A DNA stretch of 64,000 bases, from NCBI RefSeq assembly GCF_002234675.1, contig NC_019867.2, positions 18,322,184 through 18,386,183 of the forward strand. The letters are read 5' to 3'. Source of the DNA: Oryzias latipes. Lineage: Eukaryota > Chordata > Actinopteri > Beloniformes > Adrianichthyidae. How positions within the stretch are numbered: position 1 is the stretch's first letter; every line of letters starts with the position of its first letter. The translations under genes were made by a program, and so were the position numbers. Positions 13,701 through 28,700 of the stretch are shown here, piece by piece. The notes below the pieces were generated by a model, which saw only the letters and a program-made list of their open reading frames with translations, searched no databases and was not told where the DNA came from.

Positions 13701-16700
13701 GGATGGACGAAGCCTCGGGTATAATGGGAGTTTTCTTGCTGGAGTCCCATAATCCAGTCATTGTCTACCAAAACACAAAGACAAAGAGGGGTATCACAAC
13801 CTCCCATTGCTTTTGTAAAGCCTACAGGAGTCCGAGGCTACCCCAAATCTCTCCAACTGGGTCACCCAAATATTCGGAGACCCCAATCTTAATAGCCAAG
13901 GATTTGTTGCTCACAGGTTACAGTAGATCAAAATCTCAATAAATTCACTAAAGTTAAATGAGGATCCCCAGCAACTGAACATGTGTTAACCACATTTCAT
14001 CTAAAGTATGAGCTCATATCAGAGCTAAAACCAGCAGATAAAGCAAGGGGTATGTCAACATTTAGTGCATTTATTTGCAGGGTTTGTCCCCCTCTGCTCG
14101 TATCTCCCCTCCCACTGGAGGCAGATGGCGGCATGTGAAGCGTGTCAGTGCTGCGGGTTTAATGGATTCAACCCTCCTATTAAAATATTGTGGGATTTGA
14201 GATTTTTAAACATGAGACGCTCAAGTTGGCAGGCGTTTCCTGATCTGTGCCTTGACATGTCCGCCGTAGGGCAATGGTGATGTACACTCTAAAATTGAAT
14301 ATTAAAAGTAGCAACGACGTGATGAGGACATGGAAATTTGGGATCTCAGAATTTGAGCGGATTTATAAACAGCAGGGCATCCTTTTAAATAAAAACAAAA
14401 CCCATCCTAACTTCTGTAATCTGGTGCTATTTTTTGAAGAAACCAATACATGACACGAACAGTTCATAGGAACACAGAAAAATTTGATCTTGGTATTTAA
14501 AACAAAACTTTTTTAACCTTTTTTCTTTTATTTATTTACAAGCAGTCATACCAATGAGGTTAGAACTACAGCAGAGTATGGAGATCCTATAGAGAGTATT
14601 AATGGTTCAGCCATTATGTTAGTGGTTAAAGGTGATGCTGCAGCTGCACTAACATTTCAAAGCTTTTAAATGTAATCTGGGCGGCCGTGGTGCAGCGGTA
14701 GGGAGGTCGACCCATGATCGTAAGGTTGCAGGTTCGATTCTTGCGCCTGTGTTTGGCAGCGGAGCAGCTACCAGTGTGTGAATGTGTTTGACTGGGTGAA
14801 TGGGTCAGTGACTGTAAAAGCACTTTGTCCTTGTAGGTAGAAAAGCGCTATACAAGTATATGCCATTTAATCTGCAAGCTGGTTATTGGTCATGAAGCTT
14901 TAGGAATAAGTAAGACAGCTGCATATCATGCAGGGTACTCAACACATTTCTGTTTTTTGGGTACAAATTTAAGCAACAATTATGTCATTCATTTGTGTCT
15001 TTTCATGCAAAATCACACAGATCACATAGTAATAAATGTCAAGTCTGTGTAGATTATCATTCATCCAGGTAAAGTCCATCTGTGTAGTAAATAAAAAAAC
15101 AGTCAGTTAGACTTGGCTTTATTTTAGTTATTCTTAATTAATGGCAGATAACGTTCTGGTTATCCCTTGTGCTATCCTAGGCACTTTAAAATTGGGAGTT
15201 GGGTCATCTAGACCAGTGTTTTTCAACCTTTTCTGAGCCACGGCACACTTTAACCTTAAAAAAAATCCCGCGGCACACCAGCATCCAAAAATTTATTAAA
15301 AAGGAGAAACTCATAGTCTGTATTGATCTACAGCCCCTCCACAATCTCAAATACATTTTTGAGATAATTGTTACATAAAAAGCTGGAAACTGCAGCTGTT
15401 TTTTTCTAAAAGATGCAATAAAAGTTAAGTTAGAAGATTTAAAAACAATTTGTGTGTTCGTTGGTTTCAAGACGTTTAACAACAGATCTCCTTTTGCGCT
15501 GTCACTCTCACAACCCAATGCATCATGGGAAATGTAGTGCATAAAACGGCCGAAGATCGGTTTTCGGAGCTTCATTGTTTTGTTCAGTTGTTCCACGGTC
15601 TGATACCGGATTCTGTGGAAAGCTACACCGCTAAAGACGAGCTTTAGCTGGTATTTCTGTTAGAACTGAGCGACTTTACGAGCTAAATCGGGACAAGGAA
15701 GTGAAGACTTTAAGCATTTCTGATTGGTCAGACCGATGACATGTGATTAACCCCCCCAAGAATGATTGGTGGAGACAGTTAAATGGACGGGACTTTTACA
15801 AAATACAGCCGAAGGTGCAGCTGAATCGCGTCATTCTTACCAAAATGTTTTTAATAAAATAAAATAAACGCAAAGAAAAAGTATTTTACGATCTTTTATA
15901 TTCCTAACTCCTCAGTGTTTTATCAGGATGTTTGGATGAACAGAGAGCTAAAATCCTGGGGATGGGAAATGTTTTTAGATCAGTTAATGAGGGCAATTTC
16001 CCACGGCACACTTGGCCATCTCCCACGGCACACTAGTGTGCCGCGGCACACTGGTTGAAAAACACTGATCTAGACCCACTAGACAGTGCTCTGAACCTTT
16101 TTTCTTCAATTATTTGTGATCTTCACTGGTGTCCATTGATTACATGAAATCTTTCCACCTTTATCCACCTTTGTCATGGTAGGGAGAACACGTCAATGTA
16201 AGGGTGGGGTCTTAGGATAGCACAAGGGTTAATGTAAGTAACGTTTTTTGTTTTTAATTAGAAATGTTTTCTTTTATTGCCATTAGCTATATTGTTTGCT
16301 TTTCCCATTTGCTATTGCTGGTCATAGAAACTGCTAGTTCAGGCTTCCGATAAGAAAAGCAAAAGCCATTTTTATTACAAATTATGTCTAAATGAGGGCA
16401 GTAATGGGAGGATAGGTGTGCATCAATAGAAGGCTGTGACCTTCAAGACTCTGTCTCTGTTTTAGTAACTGTCAAGCTCTGATAAGGAGTAAAAAAATGC
16501 AACAGACGTCTTTTGGAGGAGGTCAGATTCAGTTGTTACACTTGGAACTACAAGGTTCTAAAGAAGGCTTGGCTTAAAGCACACAACCTTCAGTCAATAG
16601 TTTCACCGGACTTTCACCTGGGAGTGTAAACTTTTAACTCAGCCTAAAGAAAAACAACTTTTATTTAACTTGAGAGTTTTACGAGGCTTTTATAAAACTG

Positions 16701-19700
16701 TAAAAGGATGACCATAAAAGTGTCATCACTACTATCAGTCTGATGACAGCAAAGTTCTCCTGAAAACCAAGATAAGATCCTACAAAACCTTTTTTTTTAC
16801 TTTTCCTGTTAAAACGGATGGAAGTGGAATCCATTGAACTAATTAGATTTCAAGTTCTATATTAAATTCAGAGTCATAAAATAATATGTCATAAAATAAC
16901 TTTAATAATGTTCCAAAGCATGGGTTTTTGTTTTCTTTTATGCAAAGTTGAATCTTGAACAAACTGCACAGGGATTTAGTAGCATCTCTAGTTTTATAAT
17001 ATAGTAGTAAAGCTCATGGCTTTTAAAAAAAAAACCAAATTCAATGTTATGTAACTGAGTATTTAAGTGAAATTAATCATTTGTATTTTGTTACTGAAGT
17101 CTTGAATTTTTCTCTCTAAAAATCTTAATTTAATAGTATATTTTTAAACTCATCGCTGTAGAAAAAAAGATTTTAAGACACACCTGCACTTTAGAGATAA
17201 ATAATAAAACATACAAGCACACAGTTGAGTGATATTTTTCTGATAGAGGGCAAATTCTACCCAGAGGATTAAGTCAAAACGTGCACAGATGCTGTGTGAC
17301 CTCAGTCTACTGGTTTGGCTTTAGAAAGTTTTAGCACCCGAGATGAAAGCCTTCCAGCAAGTCGTATCGAGAATCCCCGGCCATTAGACCAACAGGTTTT
17401 TGATACGATATCAGGTGTACTCGAAACCACTGCTTTGTATTTAAAGGGTGTCATGGCAACACAGCAGAAACCATTAAACCCCTGCCTGTCTGGATCTCAG
17501 AGACGGTCGCAGGTTCGCCTTGTGACAATAAGAAAGACACAGATACCTTCAGTCCCCTGAGGACTGAAACACCTCTTTAGCACTGTTACAACTTTATTTT
17601 TCGAAAGGGGATTTTTTTTCAAGTTTTGCCTGGTCAAGATGGTTTACTGCTTGCTGCTGGGCTGGATCCGTTTTTTTTCTGAAGTAAATCAGGTGATCCA
17701 CAGCAAATTTACAGCAACAATGGGCAAACCGCCCGGCCACAGCGGGCCATCATGACACGCTCAGCATGGCCTATACGTGCAGCACAAGTTACAGCTGCCA
17801 TTTGCCACACACAGGCACAAGTAAAGTTATACTCTTGTACACGAAAACTTTAAGTACTGTAAAGTATGATGGAATAAACATTAGAACATTACATTTTTTC
17901 TTTTAAATTAAAAAAAAGAAAACAAAAAATAGTTGCGAATTTGATCCCTTAACCAGTTTTTCTGGACTAGACACGAAAGAAAAGATGAAGTAGGGCCACC
18001 TCACTAGTGTCTTCCAGCTTGTAGTCTGACTTTTGCTTCTTCCTGCTGCTTTGTTAAGTTTAGTAAGTTTTCTTGTTAAGATTTTAATAATTTCTCCAAT
18101 GTCTTAAAATTATAGTTGGACACTTTTGCAATAATGAAACCAACAGAGCATCCTAAATTCCCGCTCCAATCCTTTTTTGATCTATTGTAAAAGCGTTCCC
18201 AGTGATCATTTATGATTATGCTATTTGTTTATTTTATTTATTTTTTAGCCAAAATAATAAAAACCTGTGTTGTTTTCTTAGATAAGATAAGATATTCTTT
18301 ATTGATCCCAAGTTGGGGAAATTCAATTGTTACAGCAGTTCAGTGCAAAATAGAGAAAAAAGAAGAACAATAGCAATGTGCAAAAAGAATGAAAGGGTAT
18401 TTAAAATGTGCAAAAATGCAAAAGTAAGACATAGTTTCTGCAGAGCGGCAGGAGTTCATTAGAACTTCACCTCTGAGTTACGGGCGGGACAGTTGGGGGG
18501 GGGGGGCAACCCCGCCCCAACTTCCCTTCATCCATCTGCTTACATGACCTCCCGCTACCTTACAGCCCCTCACAACCCTAACATCCTTAGAAATTTAATT
18601 TTTTTGTTTTCTATAAGTCCTCTATCATGAGAAAAATGCCACTAAAACACGATAAAAACACCAAAAACAGGATTTTCTTCAGAGTGGGTCTTTAAGAAAC
18701 AGAAGTCAGGCAGCAGGATTATGACCTCACTGCTCCCTCCCTGACTCTGAAGCAAAGCTCACTACTTACTGCTGTGCTGTAGTGAAGTTTAGCACGTGAG
18801 CTTTGTGCGCTTGCCAGCCCAGGAGGTTAGCCGAGCTGGGCAGAGCGAGAGGGACAGAGTTAACTGTAATCTATCTCATGACAAAGAGCTATTCATAAGA
18901 GGGTTAAACTGATTAGTGGGACAGGAGGATTGGACTGAGAAATATGGGGGACTGGGAGGGGGGTGAGCTGTCAGAGGTAGAGAGTGGGGGCAGTGGGGGG
19001 GGGGGGGGGGTAGACTTATGATTGTATTCAAATTTAAACACTTCCCACAATGCACCTCTTCCCAGCACATATTAGGCACATACGGATGGACAAAGAAAGC
19101 AAAGCGGATGCTTCTCCAAAAAAAGTGAACTTTCTTTTTCTTTACTGCAAAACGTCATGAACTCTTTTATTATTTGGTCAGGGCTAAAATATAAAAAGAC
19201 TTAAATGCTTAAATCCGACCGCAGTGTTCTTGAAACTTGGGCCGCCACCCACCGGGCAAGATTCCCACTCGCTAATATGAAGAGGCTGCTTTCAAAGTTC
19301 AAACAACACTTGTGGATTAACTCTCCTTTTTCTGCGCTTGACTGCATCGCAACCGTTAAGAAAAACAAGGGGCGCCTTATTGAAGATAGACTTGAGCTGT
19401 CATGTGATAGCCACTGGACTAAAAATAGAATAAAAACCAGGGTAGACATAAAATGCTTTGGTAGTCATTGTTTTCTAGCATTCTCTTCTTCTGTCTGCTA
19501 TAAAGTGTAATTGTGTCCGAAGGAGGGCTCGTGGACAATGTGCTAACGCCAAACCCAGGGGGTGATGAATGTGTCTGCTTGAGCACGAGGGTTAGGAGGG
19601 CCAGGCTTTCACTGGTTGTCAGTTGATAATCGATGGACATAATATGGGCAACCTCTCTGTGACCTCTTGTTCAATTCCTTCATTTAAAAGCAAACCCAGA

Positions 19701-22700
19701 ACCTACATTTGGACACTTATTGTGGTTTTTCCAGCTTATTTACATACTAGTCCATCCCTGCTCTTGCCAAATGGTGTCTGAGGTCACGCTAACGTTAACT
19801 TTTCTTTCTTTCCAAATCATTCATTTTATCTATTTTCAGTTTTTTTAAACTAAACCCAATTTTCCCATACTTATGTTTCAAATGTGTGACAGTAGGTAAA
19901 CGCCCTACCTGCCCCCACCCATATTTGGTTGTGCGCTGTTTCCATAGCAACTGAATTCAAATCAAAACCTTCAGCCCGGGCTTTTCTTGGTGTCATCGCC
20001 ATGGTAACCCGAGAGCATGAGGAATGGGGGCTGTTTTGTAATGATGGAGAAGAGGTGGGGGGGGCAGGGTTAAGAGTTTGACAGTGAAACCAGAAGCCCC
20101 TTGTGTGGACTCGGGGGGGGGGGGCAGGGCTCTGAAATTTGAAAATCAACACTTACGACCACGTGTCTCTGGGATAATTGAAATCCCCACTAGCTGCCTT
20201 TTGAAGCGATCACAGAAATTCCCTGTGTGCGCTGCCTAAGCATGAACCCCCCACACACAAAAACATGAGATGTGCCAGAAAGAGATAACAAACGCACAGA
20301 TCAGAAGAGGATGAGAGGAAAATCCCCTACAGGTATCCCCACACCTGTTATCTTTAGGCTGCACGCTTCCTCATTCCCATACCGCCCCAGCTCTTTGAAA
20401 GATGCTGACCCTAAACCAGAGGCCTTCATTTTATGGAACCTGAACGCCTCCCATTAAAAGGGCCTCCGTCTTGTAGGTCAGTCAATCATTAAACCTAGTG
20501 ATTTAACACGGCAACAACCCAAGACAGGAATGCAGTTAATTGTTAGCTTTTGTTGTATGTTTATTCTCAGTTTGTTTCCCTCTGGCTTAAGGGCACACAT
20601 AATATCGAGAATTTCAAAGTAAAAACAAACTTTTTTGACCTTACTATTTAAAGGAAAACTTCACTAATGGGGAAGCATTATTTTTTCCAGATACACTCTT
20701 GATGCTCTGCATACACTAGAGTGAATACATTTCTTTTTTTTTTTTCTGAATAAAAAATGTTGGTTTTCTCCTCTGTATTTTGATTTAAAACGACACAAAA
20801 AAAGCTGCCCGCTGATAAAAACCACCAACGATGGGATGCTGGGAGCTTCTCAGCATTTCCGTGTTTACTTTCAAACTGCTCTGGCTGGGTCTGGTATGAG
20901 CAACGTGTGCATTCCCCCCCCCCTGCCTACTTCCTCCTGCTGTTTAAAGCCTTCAGACTGAAAGGCAAAAAAAAAAGGAAAGAAAAAAAAAAGGAGTTCA
21001 TTGATAGACGGAATAAAAGGAGGGGTGTACCCTAAAAACCAGACTGCAGTCACCAGGCAACGAGCAGATCAAGTTTCAAAGGCTGACAAGAAGTTGCAAG
21101 AAGTTCAGAGAGGAGGAGAAGGAGCAGAGAGATGGGTGTATCTGGTGGGGAGGTGCATGGATCAGTGGGAGGTTGTTGCTGTTTATCTGCTGCCTACAGT
21201 CCTCTTTCATTTTGCAGCAAAGAAGGAAAAAAGTAACGGATTAAAAAAAATCTATTTGATACTTTTTGACTTAATTACGTCCTTTTTATTTGTCATTTTG
21301 TTTGAAATTTTACTCAAGAGCGAAGGGCCTTCTCATTCCTTACGTTACCTCTCCAACCCTAAATTACAGGACCCCATCTTTATCTTGTCATCACTGAAAC
21401 CATCACTTTAGAGATTCACGTGTTTGCACTCCACAGAGCCTCTGGCTGCTCATCAGCTAAAGCTGAACCTCTGTGAGAATGTCATCAAAGAAACAAGGAT
21501 CAGCAGTTTTTGTAGGTAATTTTCTTTTCCACTCCCTTTTTTCCAAACAAGCCCAAGGTGGGTTATAATTTGAAAAAGAAAACATGGAAATGCTTTAAAA
21601 AATCAAAAAACTTTCCAACTGGTCAACAATAAGAAAGTGCACCTTTTTTATTTTTTCTAAAAAAATTGTTGTTTGAGGATTAAAATTTGGGATTATTGTT
21701 TTAATCCAGTTTCAACTGTTTGTAAAAACAAACTATGGTGTGATTTTTTGTGATCCTTTACAAACCTGCTGTCATACCACTATCTTTCTTCAAACATTTT
21801 AATTTATTTAATGTTTTACTAGGAAAAAAAAATTAAATTCGGCACACAAAATGAAGGAAACGTGTGAAAAAAAACACAATTTGTAAAAGATTAACTTAAT
21901 TAAGTCGAGCAGTGAAAACAAACTTTGTTTACCCATCAATGAAAATATATTTGAATAGGTTATAGTTTAATCTTCTGATTAAACTTTAGAGACCCGTCCA
22001 GAATCTTAACCCAACAGCAGATGGGATAGACTCCAATAACCTCTTTATCCCAAAAGGGATTGATGGGTTTAGAAAAGGGAGAGATAGATAATCAAAATAT
22101 AATTAAAGAAGTAAAAAAAAAACACCAATACAGGTTAACTTGTAGCAGAAAATGACTTTATTTGAAGCGTAAGCTTTAAGTTGTGTTAGACTTCATATTT
22201 CAAGTGAACATCATTTATTTGAACCCATTTGTGTCACTTTACGCGTCATGTGATGCATGTCACCGTCCCGCAGTGCTCTTCCTCAGGAAGCAGAAGGTGT
22301 GGCCCAGGGTGCAGCTGACTGAAATGCTGAAGCCAGCTAGTTAGGCTTTACCATTTCAGTCTGATGTGAGGGGGAAGAGTTTTCCTGATTTGGTTTTTTG
22401 TTTTTTGTTTTTTACCTTTTTGATTTTCATGGATTTCATCAAAACATATAAAAAAACTTTTTTGTCTTTGTGTGGTGGGTTAGTTAATTTTCCATTAACA
22501 GTCTAGATTGTTCCTATTTTTTGGGTACAGTTGTCTTTTGTCAACCTATTTTACAGCCCCATTTTGTAAGTTCCGGGTAAAATAAAACCAATTTCTATTA
22601 ATACTTCAGGTGCCGTCATGCCTTCCTGCTTGGTCCCTAACATGTAAACATGATTTAGTAAAAACGAACAGGTCGTGTGTGTCTTTCTTAAAATTTTGCC

Positions 22701-25700
22701 TTCAATGAGGCCAGAAAAAGAGAACAACGTCATTTCTGGTGCAAGTTTGTGCACAAACGTGTTCAGTTTGAGTGAGTTTTATTCAAACTTTCCAAAACAA
22801 AGTGTTCAGTTCAGTCCTGTCTTTGCCAAAGCAGTTTCCAGATCATTGACCCAACACGATTACCTAATTTCTGTGTTTCTTTGTCCTCTATGGCTCAAGC
22901 TGTCATAACAGGAGCTTGTTATCGTTCATGTTATCGTTCATTTTCATGAAACACAACAGCTTGTTTTAAAGCCTCTCGGAGGCGTCTGATGTCTGTGATC
23001 TAAAACAATGTTTTCCGCCTCACAGTTTTTAAATGTTGCGCTGTGTTGTCTTGTGTGTCAGAGCAGCAGCTGATCTTCACAGTGTGTGCCCATCTCTGTT
23101 TGCAGAAGCTCTGACTGCAGCCATTGTCACACTAGATGCTTGTGTTCTCTGCCCGATAAGCCCTCTTCCTGCACATGCTGACTCTGCCTGTCTGCCCCTG
23201 TGCGCTGACCTTCTTTTCTGTTTCCCATCCCACCCTGACACACCCTCCCACAGGGCGTGTGTCTCTGACCAGGGGGGCATCTCTGCTTGTCGAGCAGCTG
23301 ACCCTGGAGGACGAAGGCTGGTTTGAATGTCGCATCCTCCTCCTGGACAGCAAAAAGGATGACTTTCAAAACGGCACATGGACCTTCCTTTCCATCACAG
23401 GTGCATCTCTGCAGGATTTAGAGGCCATAGGAGCTGCCCCCCCCCCCATACATCTCTGACATGATCTCTATTTAAAGCTGTGTCAGCATGAGGCCTGGCA
23501 AGATCAGTTGCCTGACTGTTAGTGCAATGAATTGAGATGAAATAGTCCAAAGTGAGAGAATATTTCCTTTCAGATCAGCTTGCTGACTTAAAAAAAGCAT
23601 GTTTTATAATTACAGAAAAGGTATTGGGGTTTTGAAAATAAAGTAGACTCTAGCATTCATATTGTTTCACTATATTAAATAACAGTCTCTATGAGGTTGG
23701 AAATAAAGTTTTTTCCACTCTTATAAACCTTACACTGTGAGTGTTCTGGATGTAAATATGGGTTTATCACAATCAAATGACACATCATTTAACTATAAAT
23801 AATAGGAATACAGTTCTGCCAAAGTCCTTCTAATTTCAAAAATGTTATTTAAACATGTAAATACAAAGCAAAAACAAGTTCCCTAAAAATAAGGGAAATA
23901 TTCTTAGAATAAGAGAAAATTCTTTAAGTAAGAAATGGGGTAAGAAAATAGTTCTTACCTAGAATTCTTTAAAAAAAATCTAGTTAGTAAGACATGTTTT
24001 CCTAAATCAAGATTATTTTTCTATCAAAAACTTCTTGATAAGATTATTTTTATTGCAAGTCAGAAAACAAGAGTATTTCAACTTTCTTAAGATTCCGTGT
24101 TTGCAGTCTAAAGAAAACAATTTTCCAGCTGTCATGCACTGAAAGGGATTTTCCACACTTCCTGATTGTTTCTTTTAAAATTATTACAATAATAATGCTA
24201 ATATACTGTCATGTTTCACTCATTTCAAACATCTCCATGTCTTCTAGCTGTTGAATGGAACAAAGAATTTTACACCTTTTTTAAGTTCAGGTGTCGTAGC
24301 AATTAATAAACAACAAATATGTCTTTTCTAGCTCCACCTGCGTTTATTAAAACACCACCGACTTTTGTGGAGGTCCTGCTTGGAGACTCATTGACCCTCA
24401 GCTGTGGAGCCCACGGAAACCCTCGTCCAACAGTTGTCTGGCATAAAGATGAGCGGCCAATTGAGAAGCATGAAAAAATTAAAGTAGGCACATTAAAGAA
24501 ATAAAATACATAGTTTATGTATGTATGTATAAGTCGTTTTTTTGGTAGTGTGTGGTTATTTTTAAAAAAAAATTTAATTCACTGTTTCTCATCATGTTCT
24601 TATTTTCCATCATAGGTGCTGAACGGTAGTCTGTCTTTGGCTTCAGTCACAAGAAATTTTTCTGGTGTGTATAAATGCCACGTCTCAAACTCAGAAGGGA
24701 AACTGACCCACTACACCCAGCTGCAGGTCCAAGGTCAGTATTAAAAAAAACAACAACCCTGCAGCGTTTGGTATATGATCATTGAAATTGATTGACTGGA
24801 GAGTGATTCAGTGGAGTTTGAGAAGTGTGTTGATGTGTGGTTGCCTATGCTGCCATCTACAGTGCAACGACCGAAGGATTACCAACTATCTTTACTGATC
24901 TGTGGCTTGTTCTCTCAAAAAAGGTCCACCAATCATCATCATTTCCCCAGAGGACACCACTCTCAACATGTCCCAGGATGCAGTTCTGCAGTGTCAGGCT
25001 GATGCTTACCCTTCAAACCTCACATATGAATGGTTAAAACAAGGACAGAATGTCTACCATATTGAGTAAGTCTGCTTAAAATCCATGTAAACTCAAAGAC
25101 ACATCATATATTCTTGTTTTGTTAGATATAACGGCAATATTGAAAGGAAATTGTCATAGTATCTTTCTAAAGCAAGCTGCTAAAGAAATCAGTCCTATTT
25201 TGATGAATATTTATCCAATTATATCATGTGATCGTGAGCAGCTGTGAACCTGAGACAAAGGGGATTGCTCAGATCCAGGTCCCATCTCCAACAGTTATGC
25301 AAAACATTTCTTTTAAAAAAAGATCATTTTCTTTCTGTAACCAAATATTTTTTGTGTCATTTTGTACCAGTTAAAGTGCATCTTCAAATAAATCCTGGTT
25401 CCCATGTTTCACCGTAGGTCACTTAAAACAAGAGTAAAGGTGTTGGTGGACGGAACGCTGCTCATCCCCAATCTCATCCCCGAAGATGCTGGCAACTACA
25501 CCTGCATCCCAACTAACGGCATACTGGCTCCACCCATGGCTTCTGCTCATCTTAAAGTGAAACGTTAGTCTGTTCCATGTCTTTTCGTGTACTAGTCTAC
25601 AGAGAGATACATTTCCAAGCCTGTTTTTTTCTCATCTGTGATTGATACTTTTTTTAGACCCAGCACGTGTTGGACGAATGCCCCGAGAAACTTTATTGCC

Positions 25701-28700
25701 GGCAGGTATGGAGGGGGTCATTATCTGCCCCACTCAGGCAGATCCCCCTGTGCTGTATGTCAACTGGACCAAGGATGGGAATGAATTGAATCTTGACAAT
25801 GTAAGTTTTCTTTTTTAATTAATGTTTAAATGCATCATAGAAGGTTTTTTAATTTTTCAAAGAACCTGGAATCATTGTCCCTTTCTCTCCTCATCCACCT
25901 GTCTAGTATCCAGGTTGGATGGTGAACTCGGAGGGCTCTGTTTTCATAGCAACAGCCAACGACAATGCTGTGGGCATGTACACCTGTACTCCCTATAACA
26001 GTTACGGCACCATGGGCCAGTCTGAGCCCACTAAAGTGATCCTGAAGGTAAAGCTGTTGTTTTTGACCCACAAGCATTTTTCTCATTGTAAATACTGTTG
26101 GATCCATAAAAAGGCTTTGCCTCTTCTCTAGGATCCTCCTTCATTTCGAGTGCCTCCTCTGCCCGAGTATCTTCAGGAAGTCGGCCGAGAGTTAGTTATC
26201 CCTTGTGAAGCTGCTGGAGACCCTGCTCCAAATGTAACTTGGAGCAAGGTATCAGAGATGACCTACTTTGGCAGCTGGATTTATGTCTGATTGACCTTTT
26301 ACATCAAGATTTCTGTCTCTCCTCACAGATTGGCCCCACTCCTCGTTCACCCTTCACAGTGTTGTCTAACGGCTCCCTCCTGCTTCGGCCGCTGAGTAAA
26401 GATCATCACGGGGGGTGGGAGTGCCTGGCCACTAATCGTGTAGCAACGGTCAGTGCGGGCACTGTTGTCATGGTGCTGGGTAAGTGGGTCAACATTAGGA
26501 ACGAAGGGACAGTTTATTCTAACAAAACAATAACTTGAAATAAATATGAAGGAGTATCATCAACCCAAAGTGTATTTCTGCTTCTCAGGCACCAGCCCTC
26601 ATGCTGTGTCTTCAGTGACCGTCACCACAGAGTTGAACCAGGCAAATGTGTCCTGGGTACCAGGCTTTGATGGTGGATACACCCAGAAGTTCACTGTGTG
26701 GTTAGTGTTGTGAAGAACCAACACTGCATCCACATTTCCCAGCTTATCATTGCCAATCATGACTTTGATTCCTTATTTTAGGGTCAAGCAGGCCTCTCGC
26801 GGGAAACACGAATGGGCGTCTTTACCAGTACCAACATCCAAAAGCTATTTGCTTGTGACTGGGCTGCTTGCTGGAACTGGATATCAGTTCAGTGTTTTAC
26901 CTCAAAATAAAGTCGGCTCAGGACCATTTAGTGAAATTGTAACTGTGCGAACTAAAGGTTAGTCAAAGTTAAGTTGTGTTTTCTTTTACTGTTCATTTGT
27001 AGTATCTTGAAAATAACTCGCAGTATTCTGGTCATTTTTAGCTGTGCCAACAGAGGTACCAGAACTTGTTACCACTTCCCAGTCCCTGGATCCTCCTACA
27101 GTTCTGTCTGCCAACCGGACTGGACAAGGAGTTCTCCTGTGGTGGCAGGCTCCAGAGGATCCGGTCTTTCCGGTCACTTCCTACGTGCTGCAGGCACGGA
27201 GGGACCAGGGCCAGTGGGTGATCCTCACCAGCAGCATCAGCGCCAACCAGAGTGTCTTACTAGTGCAGGGACTGCTGCGGGTAAAGATGGCCTCCGTGCA
27301 GCACTAAAAGCATCTTCCCATAAATGCTTTATACAAATAAGCCCATTTTTGTAGGACTCCACCTATGATCTGAGGCTGATGTCCCGCAGCAACAAAGTCC
27401 TCAGTCAACCCAGTGAGTCTGTGAGTGTATCTACAGCAGGTAAGGTTAAGACACTAATGCTAATTCACAAAAGGATTGCTGTTGTCAATAAAATGGTTGT
27501 GACTGCAGGAATGGAGATTTACCCCCTCCGTTCGAGTTTCTTGGAGGTCATCCCTCAATCGCTGCTGGCCGGTGTGTTAGGTGGGGTGTGCTTTCTCTTT
27601 TTTGCCATCATCCTTTCATTGGTGACGGCGTGCTACATGAGTCAGAGGAGGCAGCGCAGACGCAGAAAAAGAAGACAAGGTATAAAAACAGCTATAAAAT
27701 AGACTTTACACTCATAGGATATTAACGTTTTCACTCCTGGGACTCAAAAAGATGGGAAATTTGGAGTTATAGGTTCTAAAGTAAAGCTGCTGACTCATTG
27801 CTTTCCCTGTATTTCTGCAGATTTGTCAACTGCTTTTCAGAAAATCCAATCTCAAGAGTAAGTAGAGGTCACTTTTACGGTTGAAAACGTGTACATTATT
27901 GATGATCTGCCAGACATTGCAGATTTTGCATTTTAATTTTTGCCCTATGTCCTTCTCAGGGCACGCTCACCTCCTCCCAGCCCTGACAGCGTCCTCAAGT
28001 TGAAGCTGTGTCCACCTCTGCCCTTTTTTCCCACCTCCTCACAGTCTGATCGGTCCTCCTTTGACAGGGGCAGCCGCGGGGAATACCATGATCAGCGCAA
28101 ACAACTCCTATCCAACTCCTCCCCGCCACCGCACTACACACTCTTCGAAAGCCACTTGGGTTCTCAGGCGCCCTCACGAACTGCTCTTGAGTCCATCTCC
28201 AGAGGCCCAGACGGGCGCTTTATTGTTCAGCCGCTGCCTGAGAGCTCAAGTCCCTCCAATCTTAAAAATCTGAGTAAGACTGTACTACAGATTAATGGTA
28301 GCGCTAGTGGCTCCGGAAGCAACAGAACATCCTTTAGGGACTCTCCAAAGTCGAGCATTTTAAGCTCGGAGAGGGACGAGAGGAAAGGATCTCCACTCAC
28401 CGTGGATGTTCCGGAGCTGAGCAGGCCCCCTGCCTCACCTGGAAGAGTTCGAGCCATGGCCAGAAATTTCTCTCGTCACGGCTGCTTTTACTCTGACGAC
28501 GAGCAGGGCTCTGAGACGCATCTAGAAAGAGCCAGCTTTTACTCTGACAACAGCGAGAGGAAAAGCAGCGACTCTCACAGGAAGTACCGCATGCCTGGCT
28601 GCGCTGACGACCTGCTGCCACACTTTGGAAGACCAGCAAAGCTGCTTGACAGAGGAGACCGGGACAAAGCTCATCATGCAGGCTACCAGGCTATGGAAAG

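Larger units (their letters stand above)
12993..23253 (+). other. Second intron of igsf9a (10.3 kb), noncoding
   Basis: This long intron splits the first Ig domain between NYK and GRVSL. No other gene was found in it on either strand. It carries a SINE (14679), a MITE with a nested hAT (15164), a LINE-like fragment (18283) and G-runs (18995). Open frames of up to 136 residues here have no recognisable similarity. Such first-domain introns often hold neuronal enhancers, but I cannot point to one. Confidence 0.75.

Noticed and set aside
15204-15596. 130-residue minus-strand open frame
   Set aside because: It lies within the nested hAT and crosses its end and target site. It has no recognisable transposase motif, so it is a chance frame.
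21001-21411. 136-residue plus-strand open frame in igsf9a intron 2
   Set aside because: No domain, no similarity that I recognise, low-complexity start and no splice context. It is probably chance.
23077-23379. Minus-strand open frames of 73-100 residues
   Set aside because: They are the reverse shadow of igsf9a exon 3 and its pyrimidine-rich upstream intron.
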